Shown here: one piece after another, positions 16,425 to 24,471 of the stretch
Layout of the letters: every line of letters starts with the position of its first letter
How positions within the stretch are numbered: position 1 is the stretch's first letter
Source: Neorhizobium sp. NCHU2750
GTDB taxonomy: Bacteria; Pseudomonadota; Alphaproteobacteria; Rhizobiales; Rhizobiaceae
DNA: 64,000 bases
Assembly: GCF_003597675.1 (NCBI RefSeq)
Contig: NZ_CP030831.1
Location: 62,001-126,000, forward strand
Reading direction: 5' to 3'
The notes under the pieces: generated by a model
The model's input: the letters and a program-made list of their open reading frames with translations, nothing else
The model's database searches: none
Told to the model about the DNA's origin: nothing
Program-made: the position numbers and the translations under genes

Positions 16425-18050
16425 TTGAAGCAAGTAGAAGCTGATGAATTCGATTTCATCGTCGTCGGAGGAGGATCCGCTGGCGCTGCCGTCGCTGCAA
16501 GATTGGCTGAGCGTGCGGACTTGCGGGTTCTGCTCCTGGAAGCTGGTCGACAGCAGTCCGGCATCCGGTTCCGGCTGCCGATATTGACTCCGTTCGCGCT
16601 TGCGAAAGAGGATGCAGTCTGGAACTTCACGACATTGCCTGAACCCGGCCTCAATGGCAGGGAACTTGTCTGGCCGCGCGGCAGGGGACTTGGGGGTTCC
16701 TCTCTCATCAATGGCATGCTCTGGGTACGGGGAGACCCGGTGGAGTATGACCTCTGGGCTGCCTCAGGCTGTACCGGCTGGTCTTATGGCGATCTGCTGG
16801 ATTTCTTCAAGCGCAGCGAAACATACATTCCCGGTGATCCGGCGAGCAGAGGGCAGCGCGGGGCTGTGACGGTTACCAGGCACCGTCCAGCAGATCCTCT
16901 CTCTGATGCCTTCCTGAAGGCTTGCGGTAACATGCAGGTATCACAGCAGGATGATTACAATGCGGGTATTTCGGAAGGCGCAGGCTATCTCCAGTTCAAC
17001 CAGCGCCGGGGATTGCGTCATGGCACAGACCGTGCCTATCTCTCGCCCGCCAGCAGGTGTGCTAACCTGACCATTCGCGAAGGCGCTGTTGCAAACCGCA
17101 TCCTCTTCGAAGGGAAGAGAGCGATCGGGGTGGAGTATCGCGCGGCTGATGGCCTGAGATGTGCCATCGCACGGCGGGAGGTCGTTCTATCCTGCGGCAC
17201 CGTCCAATCCCCGAAGCTGCTTGAGCTTTCGGGTATAGGGGACGGTGAGGTGCTTGGCCGGGCAGGTATCGTGCCACTGGTGCACCTCCCGGGCGTCGGA
17301 GAAAATCTGCGCGATCACCTTAATGTGCGCGTCGGATTTCGTACCCGTTTCCGCGGCACCCTGAATGATGTCCAACACAGCTACGTCTGGAAGGTACGCG
17401 CCATGCTTTGCTGGCTTGCGCGAGGCGGCGGTCCCCTATCTACCATAGGGGCGACAGCCCATGCATTTGTGAGAACCCGGTCGGACCTCGAACGGGCGGA
17501 CGTGAAAATCCAGATGCTGCATTTCAGTGCACCCCACAATACCGGAAATATCAGCGGACGTCTGGATGAGTTTCCCGGCTTCAGCATCTCGACGTTCGTC
17601 CTGAGGCCGAATTCGACGGGTTCCAGCCACATCCGGTCGGGCGCCGCCGCGGAGCCGCCGGCGATCGTTGCGAACTACCTTTCACACGAGGAGGATCTCC
17701 GCTCGATGCTCGGTGCCTTTCGATTCATCAACAGAATTGCCTCGGATTCGGTCTTTGATGATCTTATGGTCTCACGGGACAACGACCTCGCGGGTCTGCA
17801 GAGCGATCAGGACATCCTGGAATGGGCAAAAACAACCGGTCTGACGTCCTACCATCCCATCGGAACGTGCAAGATGGGTACGGATTCCGCAAGCGTCGTC
17901 GATCCGAGACTGAGAGTGATCGGTGTTGACGGACTGAGAGTCGTTGATGCGTCCGTCATGCCGACAATGCCATCCTCCAACACGCACGGACCCACCGTCA
18001 TGATTGGGGAGAAGGGGGCGGCAATGATCCTGGAGGATAGTTTGTCGTGA
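16425..18050 (+). CDS. GMC-family FAD oxidoreductase
   Basis: This 541-residue protein carries an N-terminal FAD Rossmann motif (VVGGGSAGAAVA, 13-24), the GMC signature region (WPRGRGLGGSSLINGM), and C-terminal TSYHPIGTCKMG with the catalytic His. VVDASVMPTMPSSNTHGPT follows with the second conserved His. GMC enzymes oxidise alcohols to aldehydes (choline dehydrogenase type). The start appears to be TTG at 16425, following GGGAAG, because no ATG is present before the FAD motif. It is 159 bp after the SDR, on the same strand, and probably ends the operon. Confidence 0.87.
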   Translation: MKQVEADEFDFIVVGGGSAGAAVAARLAERADLRVLLLEAGRQQSGIRFRLPILTPFALAKEDAVWNFTTLPEPGLNGRELVWPRGRGLGGSSLINGMLWVRGDPVEYDLWAASGCTGWSYGDLLDFFKRSETYIPGDPASRGQRGAVTVTRHRPADPLSDAFLKACGNMQVSQQDDYNAGISEGAGYLQFNQRRGLRHGTDRAYLSPASRCANLTIREGAVANRILFEGKRAIGVEYRAADGLRCAIARREVVLSCGTVQSPKLLELSGIGDGEVLGRAGIVPLVHLPGVGENLRDHLNVRVGFRTRFRGTLNDVQHSYVWKVRAMLCWLARGGGPLSTIGATAHAFVRTRSDLERADVKIQMLHFSAPHNTGNISGRLDEFPGFSISTFVLRPNSTGSSHIRSGAAAEPPAIVANYLSHEEDLRSMLGAFRFINRIASDSVFDDLMVSRDNDLAGLQSDQDILEWAKTTGLTSYHPIGTCKMGTDSASVVDPRLRVIGVDGLRVVDASVMPTMPSSNTHGPTVMIGEKGAAMILEDSLS

Positions 18051-18114
18051 TAGTCGTTCGACATTGACAGGTTCAGCGTCTGTGGGTGCCGCCCAAATTC
18101 AGAAGGAGAATATT

Positions 18115-18159
18115 TTGATCCGAGACCTGGACCTGGTTCGCAATGACTTTTCTGTTTGA
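18115..18159 (+). pseudogene. Possible 5' stub of a lost gene
   Basis: AGAAGGAG at 18101-18108 is followed by TTG at 18115 and 13 further codons ending at TGA (18157-18159), giving (M)IRDLDLVRNDF. The strong ribosome-binding site for such a short frame suggests the beginning of a gene whose body has been removed, at the border where the plus-strand operon meets the minus-strand genes. This could also be chance, so confidence is low. Confidence 0.2.
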
Positions 18160-18184
18160 TTAGGGATGATTGGTAACGTTCTGC

Positions 18185-19081
18185 CTAATTTCCTGCAATG
18201 CGTGTTAGCCATGCATCCAGGAGGCGTGCGATCGTCTCGGGTTGCTCTTCTTGTACGAAATGGATCCCAGCGCCTGCTGCTTCTATTTCCAAATTACGGA
18301 TGGTAACCTGACTCCACTTCAATATGGCATCGGTGAGTAGAAAACCAGGTTTGAATGTCAGCAGTAGCTTGGGAGTATCGCTCGTATTGAGCCAGTTTAC
18401 CGCCTGTTCCAGGAATGCCACAGTGCTTGCTGGCTCGCCATCCACAGGAAGATTGCGTGGTCCTGCGAGTATCGCCTTGCGCGAGTGCGGCGTCGGAAAC
18501 GGCGTTTGGTATTGCCTTAGGTCCTCCGGCGCCAAAGGGGTAAGGAAAAACCAGGGGAAAAGCTCAGTCAGGAAGCGGTTTTCCTGCTGAACGAAGATTT
18601 CACCTTCGCCCGGTTGGCGCAGCTTCGCCCGGCGGGTGACGAATTCCGGTGACAGATCCACCGAATCAATGTTCCGTAACACTGGCTCGAAAAAGGCCAC
18701 GGCTCGGACGCGGTCTGGATTCCGGCTGGCCCAGTTTAGTCCAAACGCTGCGCCATAATCCTGCAGAACCAGCGTCACATTCCTTAGGTCGAGGGCGTCG
18801 AACCAAGCGTCAACGTAACGCTGCTGATTCTCCAATGTGTATTCGATATCAGGCTTGCTAGATTGGCCGTACCCGATCAGATCGACGGCCAATAGCCGAC
18901 CGTGTCCATGGAGACGGCGGAATATGTGGCGCCACAGATAGGAACTCGTGGGATTGCCGTGGAGAAAGACGATTGGCGCACCTGAACCATGTTCAACCGT
19001 GTGGATTTGCAGGCCGAATGCCGGCACATCATACGCTTTCGCGCCGTCACCAAAGGCGGAATGTGGTGATTTCTCAGTCAT
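18185..19081 (-). CDS. Haloalkane-dehalogenase-like alpha/beta hydrolase
   Basis: This 298-residue protein has the HLD architecture: HGNPTSSYLWRHI (41-53), VDLIGYGQSSKP, nucleophile Asp108 in LQDYGAAFGLNW, Glu132 in FFEPV and base His274 in GIHFVQEEQPE. That is the Asp-Glu-His triad of HLD-II enzymes such as LinB or DhaA, with Asn43 also present. The halide-binding Trp normally next to the nucleophile is Tyr109, so dehalogenation is doubtful and another ester or C-X substrate is possible. I take ATG 19081 because AAGGA precedes it. A TTG at 19099 overlaps the upstream stop. It is the last gene of its unit. Confidence 0.82.
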   Translation of the reverse strand: MTEKSPHSAFGDGAKAYDVPAFGLQIHTVEHGSGAPIVFLHGNPTSSYLWRHIFRRLHGHGRLLAVDLIGYGQSSKPDIEYTLENQQRYVDAWFDALDLRNVTLVLQDYGAAFGLNWASRNPDRVRAVAFFEPVLRNIDSVDLSPEFVTRRAKLRQPGEGEIFVQQENRFLTELFPWFFLTPLAPEDLRQYQTPFPTPHSRKAILAGPRNLPVDGEPASTVAFLEQAVNWLNTSDTPKLLLTFKPGFLLTDAILKWSQVTIRNLEIEAAGAGIHFVQEEQPETIARLLDAWLTRIAGN

Positions 19082-19095
19082 GTGACGGTGTTCCT

Positions 19096-19719
19096 TCAAG
19101 CCGAAACGAAGAACTGAGGGTCGGGAAGCACGTTCAATGCTATGGTCAAACGATTGCCGTAGGAGAAGAAAGCAGAGACTTCCAGCACCTCCAGAATCGC
19201 GGGTTCGCTGAAGCCAATTGCTCGGAGCCGGGCGAAGTCGTCACTGCCCACACTATGGGGCGTAGTGGCCAGCTTCTGCGCCAAATCGGCCAGCGCTCGC
19301 TCGCGTGGTGCCAACGTCACATCATTATGGTTTCGAGCAATCCGGTCCGCCAACACACGATCTCCAAGGGCGGCTGCCAACGCCGGGCGGTGGTTGAACA
19401 CGCAATAGCTGCAGCCTGTCGCTACAGACGTCACGACTGCGATCAACTCACGCTCGGATGCGCTGAGATGGCTGTTGCTCTGGTCGAACAGGTGCTCATA
19501 GAAGGCCATAATACGCAGAGCGGTACCCGGATTGGCAGACAGCGCCGTCAGGAAATTCGGGACAAAACCGAACTTCTTTCGAATCCTCATATGGATGTCG
19601 CGCAATTTCTGGGGCAGTTCGTCCTCTGTCGGAACGCGAAGACGCGAAATGGGCTCTTCCAACTGCCCGGTCGATACGGGAGATGAAGTGACGGAATGGG
19701 GCGCTGTTGCCTGGCTCAT
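19096..19719 (-). CDS. AhpD-fold / carboxymuconolactone decarboxylase-like protein
   Basis: This 207-residue helical protein has the AhpD motif ELIAVVTSVATGCSYCVFNH: a Glu, then CxxC and a His, which form the redox centre of alkylhydroperoxidase D-like proteins. The start region (SRLRVPTEDELPQKLRDI) is shared with its paralogue at 21118. It probably reduces peroxides or other reactive products of the flavin monooxygenases; that role is inferred. The stop overlaps the region of the next gene's alternative start. It is the third gene of a minus-strand unit starting at 21687. Confidence 0.82.
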   Translation of the reverse strand: MSQATAPHSVTSSPVSTGQLEEPISRLRVPTEDELPQKLRDIHMRIRKKFGFVPNFLTALSANPGTALRIMAFYEHLFDQSNSHLSASERELIAVVTSVATGCSYCVFNHRPALAAALGDRVLADRIARNHNDVTLAPRERALADLAQKLATTPHSVGSDDFARLRAIGFSEPAILEVLEVSAFFSYGNRLTIALNVLPDPQFFVSA

Positions 19720-19858
19720 AATGGAAAGTCTCCCGATTGTGGGGTTGAAGTCGAGATCGCTGTTAAAATCCCTTTGCGGCGACTACGTCCCCGATCGCCA
19801 CGATGCGTCGAGTAGCAATGAGTCCGCCACGCCAACGAATCTTGCAAAGATCGCCATG

Positions 19859-21064
19859 TCATTCGGCGGCTTGCGCTGCCGGAGGAAAGACGCCGAGATG
19901 GATCTGGCCAATGAGGTCGTGGGTCGCGTCGCTGTTCGGCGGATGGAAGGGGCCGGAACGGACGTCGCGCGTCAGCCGCTCCAGTTCGTTTCGACGGAGC
20001 AACGAGCTAGCGCCGGCAACCTTGCTGGCGCGATCAACGATCCGGAGTGCCCCATCGACAGCGTGCTGTTTGGCGCCAAGCAATTTGGTTGGCCAGAGTA
20101 GCCCGTGATCCACGCCCTCGGTCCATTCCGCCGCTACGCGGCTGAGAAAAGCCCAAATACTATCGAGTTCTATAGAAGCCTTGGCGATTTCGACCTGTGT
20201 TTGCGGATGATGGGCATAGGTCCGACCGGAGAGTGCCGGAGAAACGCGGGATTTAGCCGTTTCCACCGCGATGTCGAACGCGCGATTGGCAATGCCGTAG
20301 TACACAGCACCGATCGGAAGAACAGCCGAAGCAATGATGCCGTCAACAAAAGGATCGTTCGGCGGGCCGGCTGGAAGCACGCGCGTTACATAAGGTTTTG
20401 CCGCGATCACTCCCTCCAGGATTGTATCATCACTCCGCGTCGCGCGCACGCCATGCGAATCCCAGGTTTCTCGTGTGTGGTGCCCGGGATCCTGCCGGCG
20501 AATAAAAGCATGGACAATTTTTGGTGTGGCTGGATCGCTTGCATCGAGTGCATGGATTCCGAGCCAGTCCCAGACGGGTGAAAGAGAGGTAAAAATCTTC
20601 CGTCCGTGAAAGCGGTAGCCACCGTCGGCGAGTGGTTCGGCCACCACGTTGGAGCCTGCGAGGCCAAGATCGTTGCCTGGCTCGCCATGGCCGGCTGCAA
20701 AGATCCGACCCGCTGCCGCCTCTTCGAGGATCCAGTCGGTTGAGTGATCGCCACGGCGCCAGAGATAAGCAGCAGTACCGATCCAATAGAGGTGCATGTT
20801 GATTGCCAGTGCCGTGGCGGGTGCATGATAAGAAAGCCGCGCCTGTTCGGCCAGTACCTGTGACAGGGTCAGCCCCCGGCCCCCGAATTCCACCGGCAGT
20901 GCTGCCTGTAGGTACCCGACTGCTTTGAGATCGGCGAGATCCTCAAAAAAGAAGCGGTTTTCCCGGTCATAATCCGCAGCGCGACTTTGAAAAGTGTGAA
21001 GCAAGACTTCATCAAGGAGATGTTGGCCTGCCTCCAATTTTGTATCAAGGGAATAAGTGCCCAT
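19859..21064 (-). CDS. Acyl-CoA dehydrogenase-like flavin monooxygenase (SfnC/DszC type)
   Basis: This 401-residue protein has the acyl-CoA-dehydrogenase fold: ALPVEFGGRGLTLSQVLAEQARL, GHGEPGNDLGLAG, and GGYRFHGRKIFTSLSPVWDWLG in the beta domain. The usual catalytic Glu of true acyl-CoA dehydrogenases is not evident. This family includes FMN-dependent oxygenases of organosulfur breakdown (DszC, SfnC). It lies between two AhpD-fold genes, 54 bp after the upstream one. The substrate is unknown. The organosulfur setting makes a monooxygenase role more likely than fatty-acid oxidation. Confidence 0.8.
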   Translation of the reverse strand: MGTYSLDTKLEAGQHLLDEVLLHTFQSRAADYDRENRFFFEDLADLKAVGYLQAALPVEFGGRGLTLSQVLAEQARLSYHAPATALAINMHLYWIGTAAYLWRRGDHSTDWILEEAAAGRIFAAGHGEPGNDLGLAGSNVVAEPLADGGYRFHGRKIFTSLSPVWDWLGIHALDASDPATPKIVHAFIRRQDPGHHTRETWDSHGVRATRSDDTILEGVIAAKPYVTRVLPAGPPNDPFVDGIIASAVLPIGAVYYGIANRAFDIAVETAKSRVSPALSGRTYAHHPQTQVEIAKASIELDSIWAFLSRVAAEWTEGVDHGLLWPTKLLGAKQHAVDGALRIVDRASKVAGASSLLRRNELERLTRDVRSGPFHPPNSDATHDLIGQIHLGVFPPAAQAAE

Positions 21065-21117
21065 ACTGATCCTTTAGTCCTCCTTGAGTCTTAAACGGAC
21101 TATTGGAAAATCGGTTA

Positions 21118-21687
21118 TTATGAGAAGAATTTATCATCCGGAAGGATCCCCAAAGATATAGTGACCCTGTTGGTGTGATTGAACCAGGAAGCTGTTTCAA
21201 CAGCCTCCAATAATTCTTCATCGGAAAGCTCAAGATCCCTGAGCTTCTCGAAGTCGGCTTGCGAGATAGTTTTGGGGCTTAGAGTCACCTTGACCGCCAA
21301 ATCAGCTAAAGCCCGCTGTCGCTTTGACAAGTCGGCGAGATGGTAGTCGAGCGCGACCCGACGAGCAAAACCCGGATCATTGAGCAGGTCGCCAAAGGCG
21401 CGCGTGTGATGAATCTCGCAAACGCCACATCCGTTCGTCGCTGAGACAACCACGGCGATTAACTCGCGATCCTGTAGCGGCAACCGCCTGCCCGTCGCCG
21501 CGAACAGATGCTCGAAATGACCGGTGAAGCGGCGAGCTGTGTCAGGATTGAGCGAAAGCGCCCGAACCCAGTTCTCATGGTGGTGACGATCAACTAAAGC
21601 CTGAATATCTTCAGGCAGTTCGGATTCGTCCGGAATGCGCAAACGGGAAATCCGCTGGCTCCGAGCCAGCCCGTCGATCGTTGTCAT
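21118..21687 (-). CDS. AhpD-fold / carboxymuconolactone decarboxylase-like protein
   Basis: This 189-residue protein has ELIAVVVSATNGCGVCEIHH, the AhpD-type Glu plus CxxC plus His centre. Its start, RISRLRIPDESELPEDIQAL, and its end, TNRVTISLGILPDDKFF, mirror the protein at 19096-19719, so they are paralogues flanking the acyl-CoA-dehydrogenase-like gene. It is the first gene of its unit and has a perfect GTCTA-N9-TAGAC palindrome 63 bp upstream of the ATG. It is probably an antioxidant partner or a decarboxylase-like enzyme. Confidence 0.82.
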   Translation of the reverse strand: MTTIDGLARSQRISRLRIPDESELPEDIQALVDRHHHENWVRALSLNPDTARRFTGHFEHLFAATGRRLPLQDRELIAVVVSATNGCGVCEIHHTRAFGDLLNDPGFARRVALDYHLADLSKRQRALADLAVKVTLSPKTISQADFEKLRDLELSDEELLEAVETASWFNHTNRVTISLGILPDDKFFS

Positions 21688-21750
21688 GCCATTCTCCGTC
21701 GATATTGAGGGGGCGACTGAATAAACGGAAGTCAGTTCTCTATTAATATT

Positions 21751-21769
21751 GTCTATTAAAAATATAGAC
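21751..21769. promoter_or_regulatory. Palindrome GTCTA-N9-TAGAC, candidate LysR operator (copy 1)
   Basis: A perfect 5+5 palindrome with a 9-bp AT-rich centre, containing the T-N11-A core of LysR boxes. Extra half sites flank it: TCTA at 21739-21742 and TAGAC at 21774-21778. It sits 63 bp upstream of the ATG at 21687 (minus). Near-identical sites occur at 37471-37489 and 43224-43242 upstream of other organosulfur genes. The LysR protein at 37554 is the likely binder. Confidence 0.6.
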
Positions 21770-21843
21770 GAACTAGACGAATCTAATTTCGCACGCGTGG
21801 GGAGAAAAACTTTCTCATCGCCGTTGCTTGGGGCACTGTGTCG

Positions 21844-22878
21844 TCATTTCACGATGTCTTGAAGGCTGACGCGGTCGATCGTCGTGAGCACGGCAATCAC
21901 AATAACAACGCCCTTGACGATTTCCTGGGTGAACGTGCTGACGCCAGAAACGTTCAGGCCGTTGCTCAGGATAGTGATAAGCGCGACCCCGAGCAGGGTG
22001 CGCTGTGCGCCGCCGACCCCGCCTGTAAGTGCCGTGCCGCCAACGACGATTGCAGCGACTGTGTCGAGAAGATACCCGTCCCCGATTGAGGGGGTAGCGG
22101 AACCCAAACGCGACAACAGAAAGAACCCACCGATCGCAGCGAGTGTGCTTGAAAGCACAAACGCATAGGTCTTGTAGCGGTTGATAGCGATGCCGCTCAG
22201 TTTCGCGACACGCTCGCCAGCCCCTATCGCGACGATGTACCGGCCGAACCGGGTATGGGACGTTGTCAGGCTCAGCACGAGCCAAAGCAGCAGCGAAAGG
22301 AGAAGGACGTTGGGCACCCGCGGGATTATCTGCCCGTTGGCGAGCATCGAAAAGTCGTCGTCGTTGACGAACAGGGCAGTGCCATCAAGCACGTGCAGCA
22401 TGATGCCCGTAAAGATGGAACTGGACGCAAGAGTTGCAATGAACGACGGCAGCCGCAGGACTGTCGAAAGAACGGAATTGAGCAGGCCGGCAGCGATGCC
22501 GAAACCGAGCACGGCGAGGAGGGCCGTTGTGTAACCCGTGCCAAATTTCTGCAGGAGAACGGCGCTGATCGCGGAGGCGAGCGCTGCGACAGCAGCAACG
22601 GAGAGGTCGATGCTGCCCATTAGCACGATGAAGGTCGCGCCGAGCGAGATCAAGAGCAGTGGCCCGGCCTGGGCTCCCATGACCGTCAGGTTGAGCGGCG
22701 ACAAGAATGCGGGCTGCTGGAAAGCGAAGTAGCCAATAAGAATGAGAAGCGCCGATGCTGGCAGCCAGGTCGCCCGGTGTTCGCGCGAAACGATGGCCGT
22801 TGCAACACGCGCCTTCCAGGTTTCTATTTTGCCGGTTGCCTGCGGAACTTCAATTTCACTAATCTGCTTCGGGATCAT
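21844..22878 (-). CDS. Ribose-type (RbsC-like) ABC transporter permease
   Basis: This 344-residue membrane protein shows 8-10 hydrophobic helices and typical RbsC segments: GATFIVLMGSIDLSVAAVAA, LPSFIATLASSSIFTG, and GYLLDTVAAIVVGGTALTGGVGG. I place the start at ATG 22878, which has GAAGAGA upstream and leaves a 10-bp gap after the ATPase stop. The family imports sugars, autoinducer-2 and other polar compounds. The substrate here is unknown. It is the third gene of a binding protein-ATPase-permease unit. Confidence 0.86.
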   Translation of the reverse strand: MIPKQISEIEVPQATGKIETWKARVATAIVSREHRATWLPASALLILIGYFAFQQPAFLSPLNLTVMGAQAGPLLLISLGATFIVLMGSIDLSVAAVAALASAISAVLLQKFGTGYTTALLAVLGFGIAAGLLNSVLSTVLRLPSFIATLASSSIFTGIMLHVLDGTALFVNDDDFSMLANGQIIPRVPNVLLLSLLLWLVLSLTTSHTRFGRYIVAIGAGERVAKLSGIAINRYKTYAFVLSSTLAAIGGFFLLSRLGSATPSIGDGYLLDTVAAIVVGGTALTGGVGGAQRTLLGVALITILSNGLNVSGVSTFTQEIVKGVVIVIAVLTTIDRVSLQDIVK

Positions 22879-22888
22879 AGGAATCTCT

Positions 22889-24469
22889 TCAAGGCGCAAC
22901 AATCGGCGTCTTCTCGTTCGAGGCGGGACCAATCATATCGGCGACAAGGGCGTGCTCGGTCGTGAGCGTTTGGCGGTTGTCGATATCGCTGACGATCCGA
23001 CCATCTCGCATGATCAGTATCCGGTCGCTGAGCGAGATCAGCTCCGGGAGATCATCTGTAACGTAAAGGATCGAGGTGCCATGAGCGGTAAGATCTCGCA
23101 AAAGCGCGTAGATTTCACGCTTGGCTCCCACATCCACGCCAGCGGTTGGATTCTCTATCAGAAGCAGCACCGGCTCGCGATGGATCCAGCGCGCCAATGA
23201 TACCTTCTGCTGATTGCCACCGCTCAGTGTACGCAGGGGTTGACCTGAAACGGCCTTGATCCGCAGGGACACGATCATCTGTCTGGCGACATTTTGCTCA
23301 CGAGCAGAACGCCAGATGCCGAATGCGTTGGAAAAACCGCGAGCGCCGGCATGACCGCTCGGCAGAGAAATGTTCGATGCGACATCCGCGGTCACGACTA
23401 CCGCTTCGTTCGACCGATCACCGGGAATGAATGCGATGCCCCTTTGTTTCCGCTGGGCGATAGATCCTGCAAGCGGCATGCCCCCAAGCTCGACCGTGCC
23501 GTCCCGATGGGAGGTTACGCCCGCCAGAACGCGCAGAAGTTGCCCCTTGCCCGATCCCAGAAGACCGCCGATACCGACGATCTCGCCCTTTCCGACGTTG
23601 AAGGAAATGTCGGTGAGGTGCGTTAAGCGTTGCCCTGCCGACGGTCGGCTGGAACGTGAAAGCCCCTTGACGACAAGAAAGGGCTCTTCATTGAGCGTCG
23701 ACCTCTTGCCCGGCGTCGTGCTTTCGAAAGCCCGGCCGACCATCAACCGGTGCAATCCGGCCTCATCGAACTGAGAAATCGGCCCTTCTCCGACGATCGC
23801 ACCATCCTTCAGGACGATCAGCCGATCGCAGACGTCGAAAACTTCCTGCAGGCGATGCGAAACGAAGGCCACGCCCGCGCCTTGCCTGCGAAGCCTGCCC
23901 ATGCTTTCCAGAAGCCGGACCACCTCGGCACGGCTAAGCCCGGTTGTCGGCTCGTCGAAGAGTACGAAACCGGAGGGCAACCCCAGCACTTTCGGTAACA
24001 GAATTGCCCGACAGACCTCCAGCGATTGCCGGGTGGCGAAGTCGTAGTTCAGCATCAGGTGCTTGACGTCGACCGCGATACCCATGGAACGCACGAGGTC
24101 GCGGGCAATATCAATCATCTTCGCCTTATTCAGCACCCCAAAGCGCGTGAAACGCTTTTCATGGCCGAGGAAAAGGCTCTCATAGACAGGCAGGGCCCCG
24201 ATCAGCGCGGGATCCTGAAAGATCCGCCAGATCCCGCGCTGATTGGCCTCGTAATAATTTTCCAGGGCGACCGGCGTGCCGCCGATCGCTACGGTTCCTC
24301 TGGATGGTTTCAATGTACCGGAAAGCACGTTAAGAAGCGTCGACTTGCCAGCTCCATTTTCCCCAACGATACCGACAACCTCTCCCGACCGGATCGCGAG
24401 GTTTATATCGCGAAGGGCGGGCGAAGGACCAAAGGAATGGGTGAGGCTCTCGACGCTCAGAATGGACAT
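22889..24469 (-). CDS. Ribose-type (RbsA-like) ABC transporter ATPase with two cassettes
   Basis: This 526-residue protein has two nucleotide-binding halves. The first has GENGAGKST (36-44) and an intact Walker B VLFDEPTTGLS. The second has GLLGSGKGQ and LSGGNQQKVSLARWI followed by LLIENPTAGVD. A degenerate second P-loop is normal for RbsA/MglA proteins. The start at 24469 lies 2 bp after the stop of the binding-protein gene, so an apparent longer frame upstream is not used. It energises the permease at 21844. Confidence 0.88.
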   Translation of the reverse strand: MSILSVESLTHSFGPSPALRDINLAIRSGEVVGIVGENGAGKSTLLNVLSGTLKPSRGTVAIGGTPVALENYYEANQRGIWRIFQDPALIGALPVYESLFLGHEKRFTRFGVLNKAKMIDIARDLVRSMGIAVDVKHLMLNYDFATRQSLEVCRAILLPKVLGLPSGFVLFDEPTTGLSRAEVVRLLESMGRLRRQGAGVAFVSHRLQEVFDVCDRLIVLKDGAIVGEGPISQFDEAGLHRLMVGRAFESTTPGKRSTLNEEPFLVVKGLSRSSRPSAGQRLTHLTDISFNVGKGEIVGIGGLLGSGKGQLLRVLAGVTSHRDGTVELGGMPLAGSIAQRKQRGIAFIPGDRSNEAVVVTADVASNISLPSGHAGARGFSNAFGIWRSAREQNVARQMIVSLRIKAVSGQPLRTLSGGNQQKVSLARWIHREPVLLLIENPTAGVDVGAKREIYALLRDLTAHGTSILYVTDDLPELISLSDRILIMRDGRIVSDIDNRQTLTTEHALVADMIGPASNEKTPIVAP

Positions 24470-24471
24470 TC

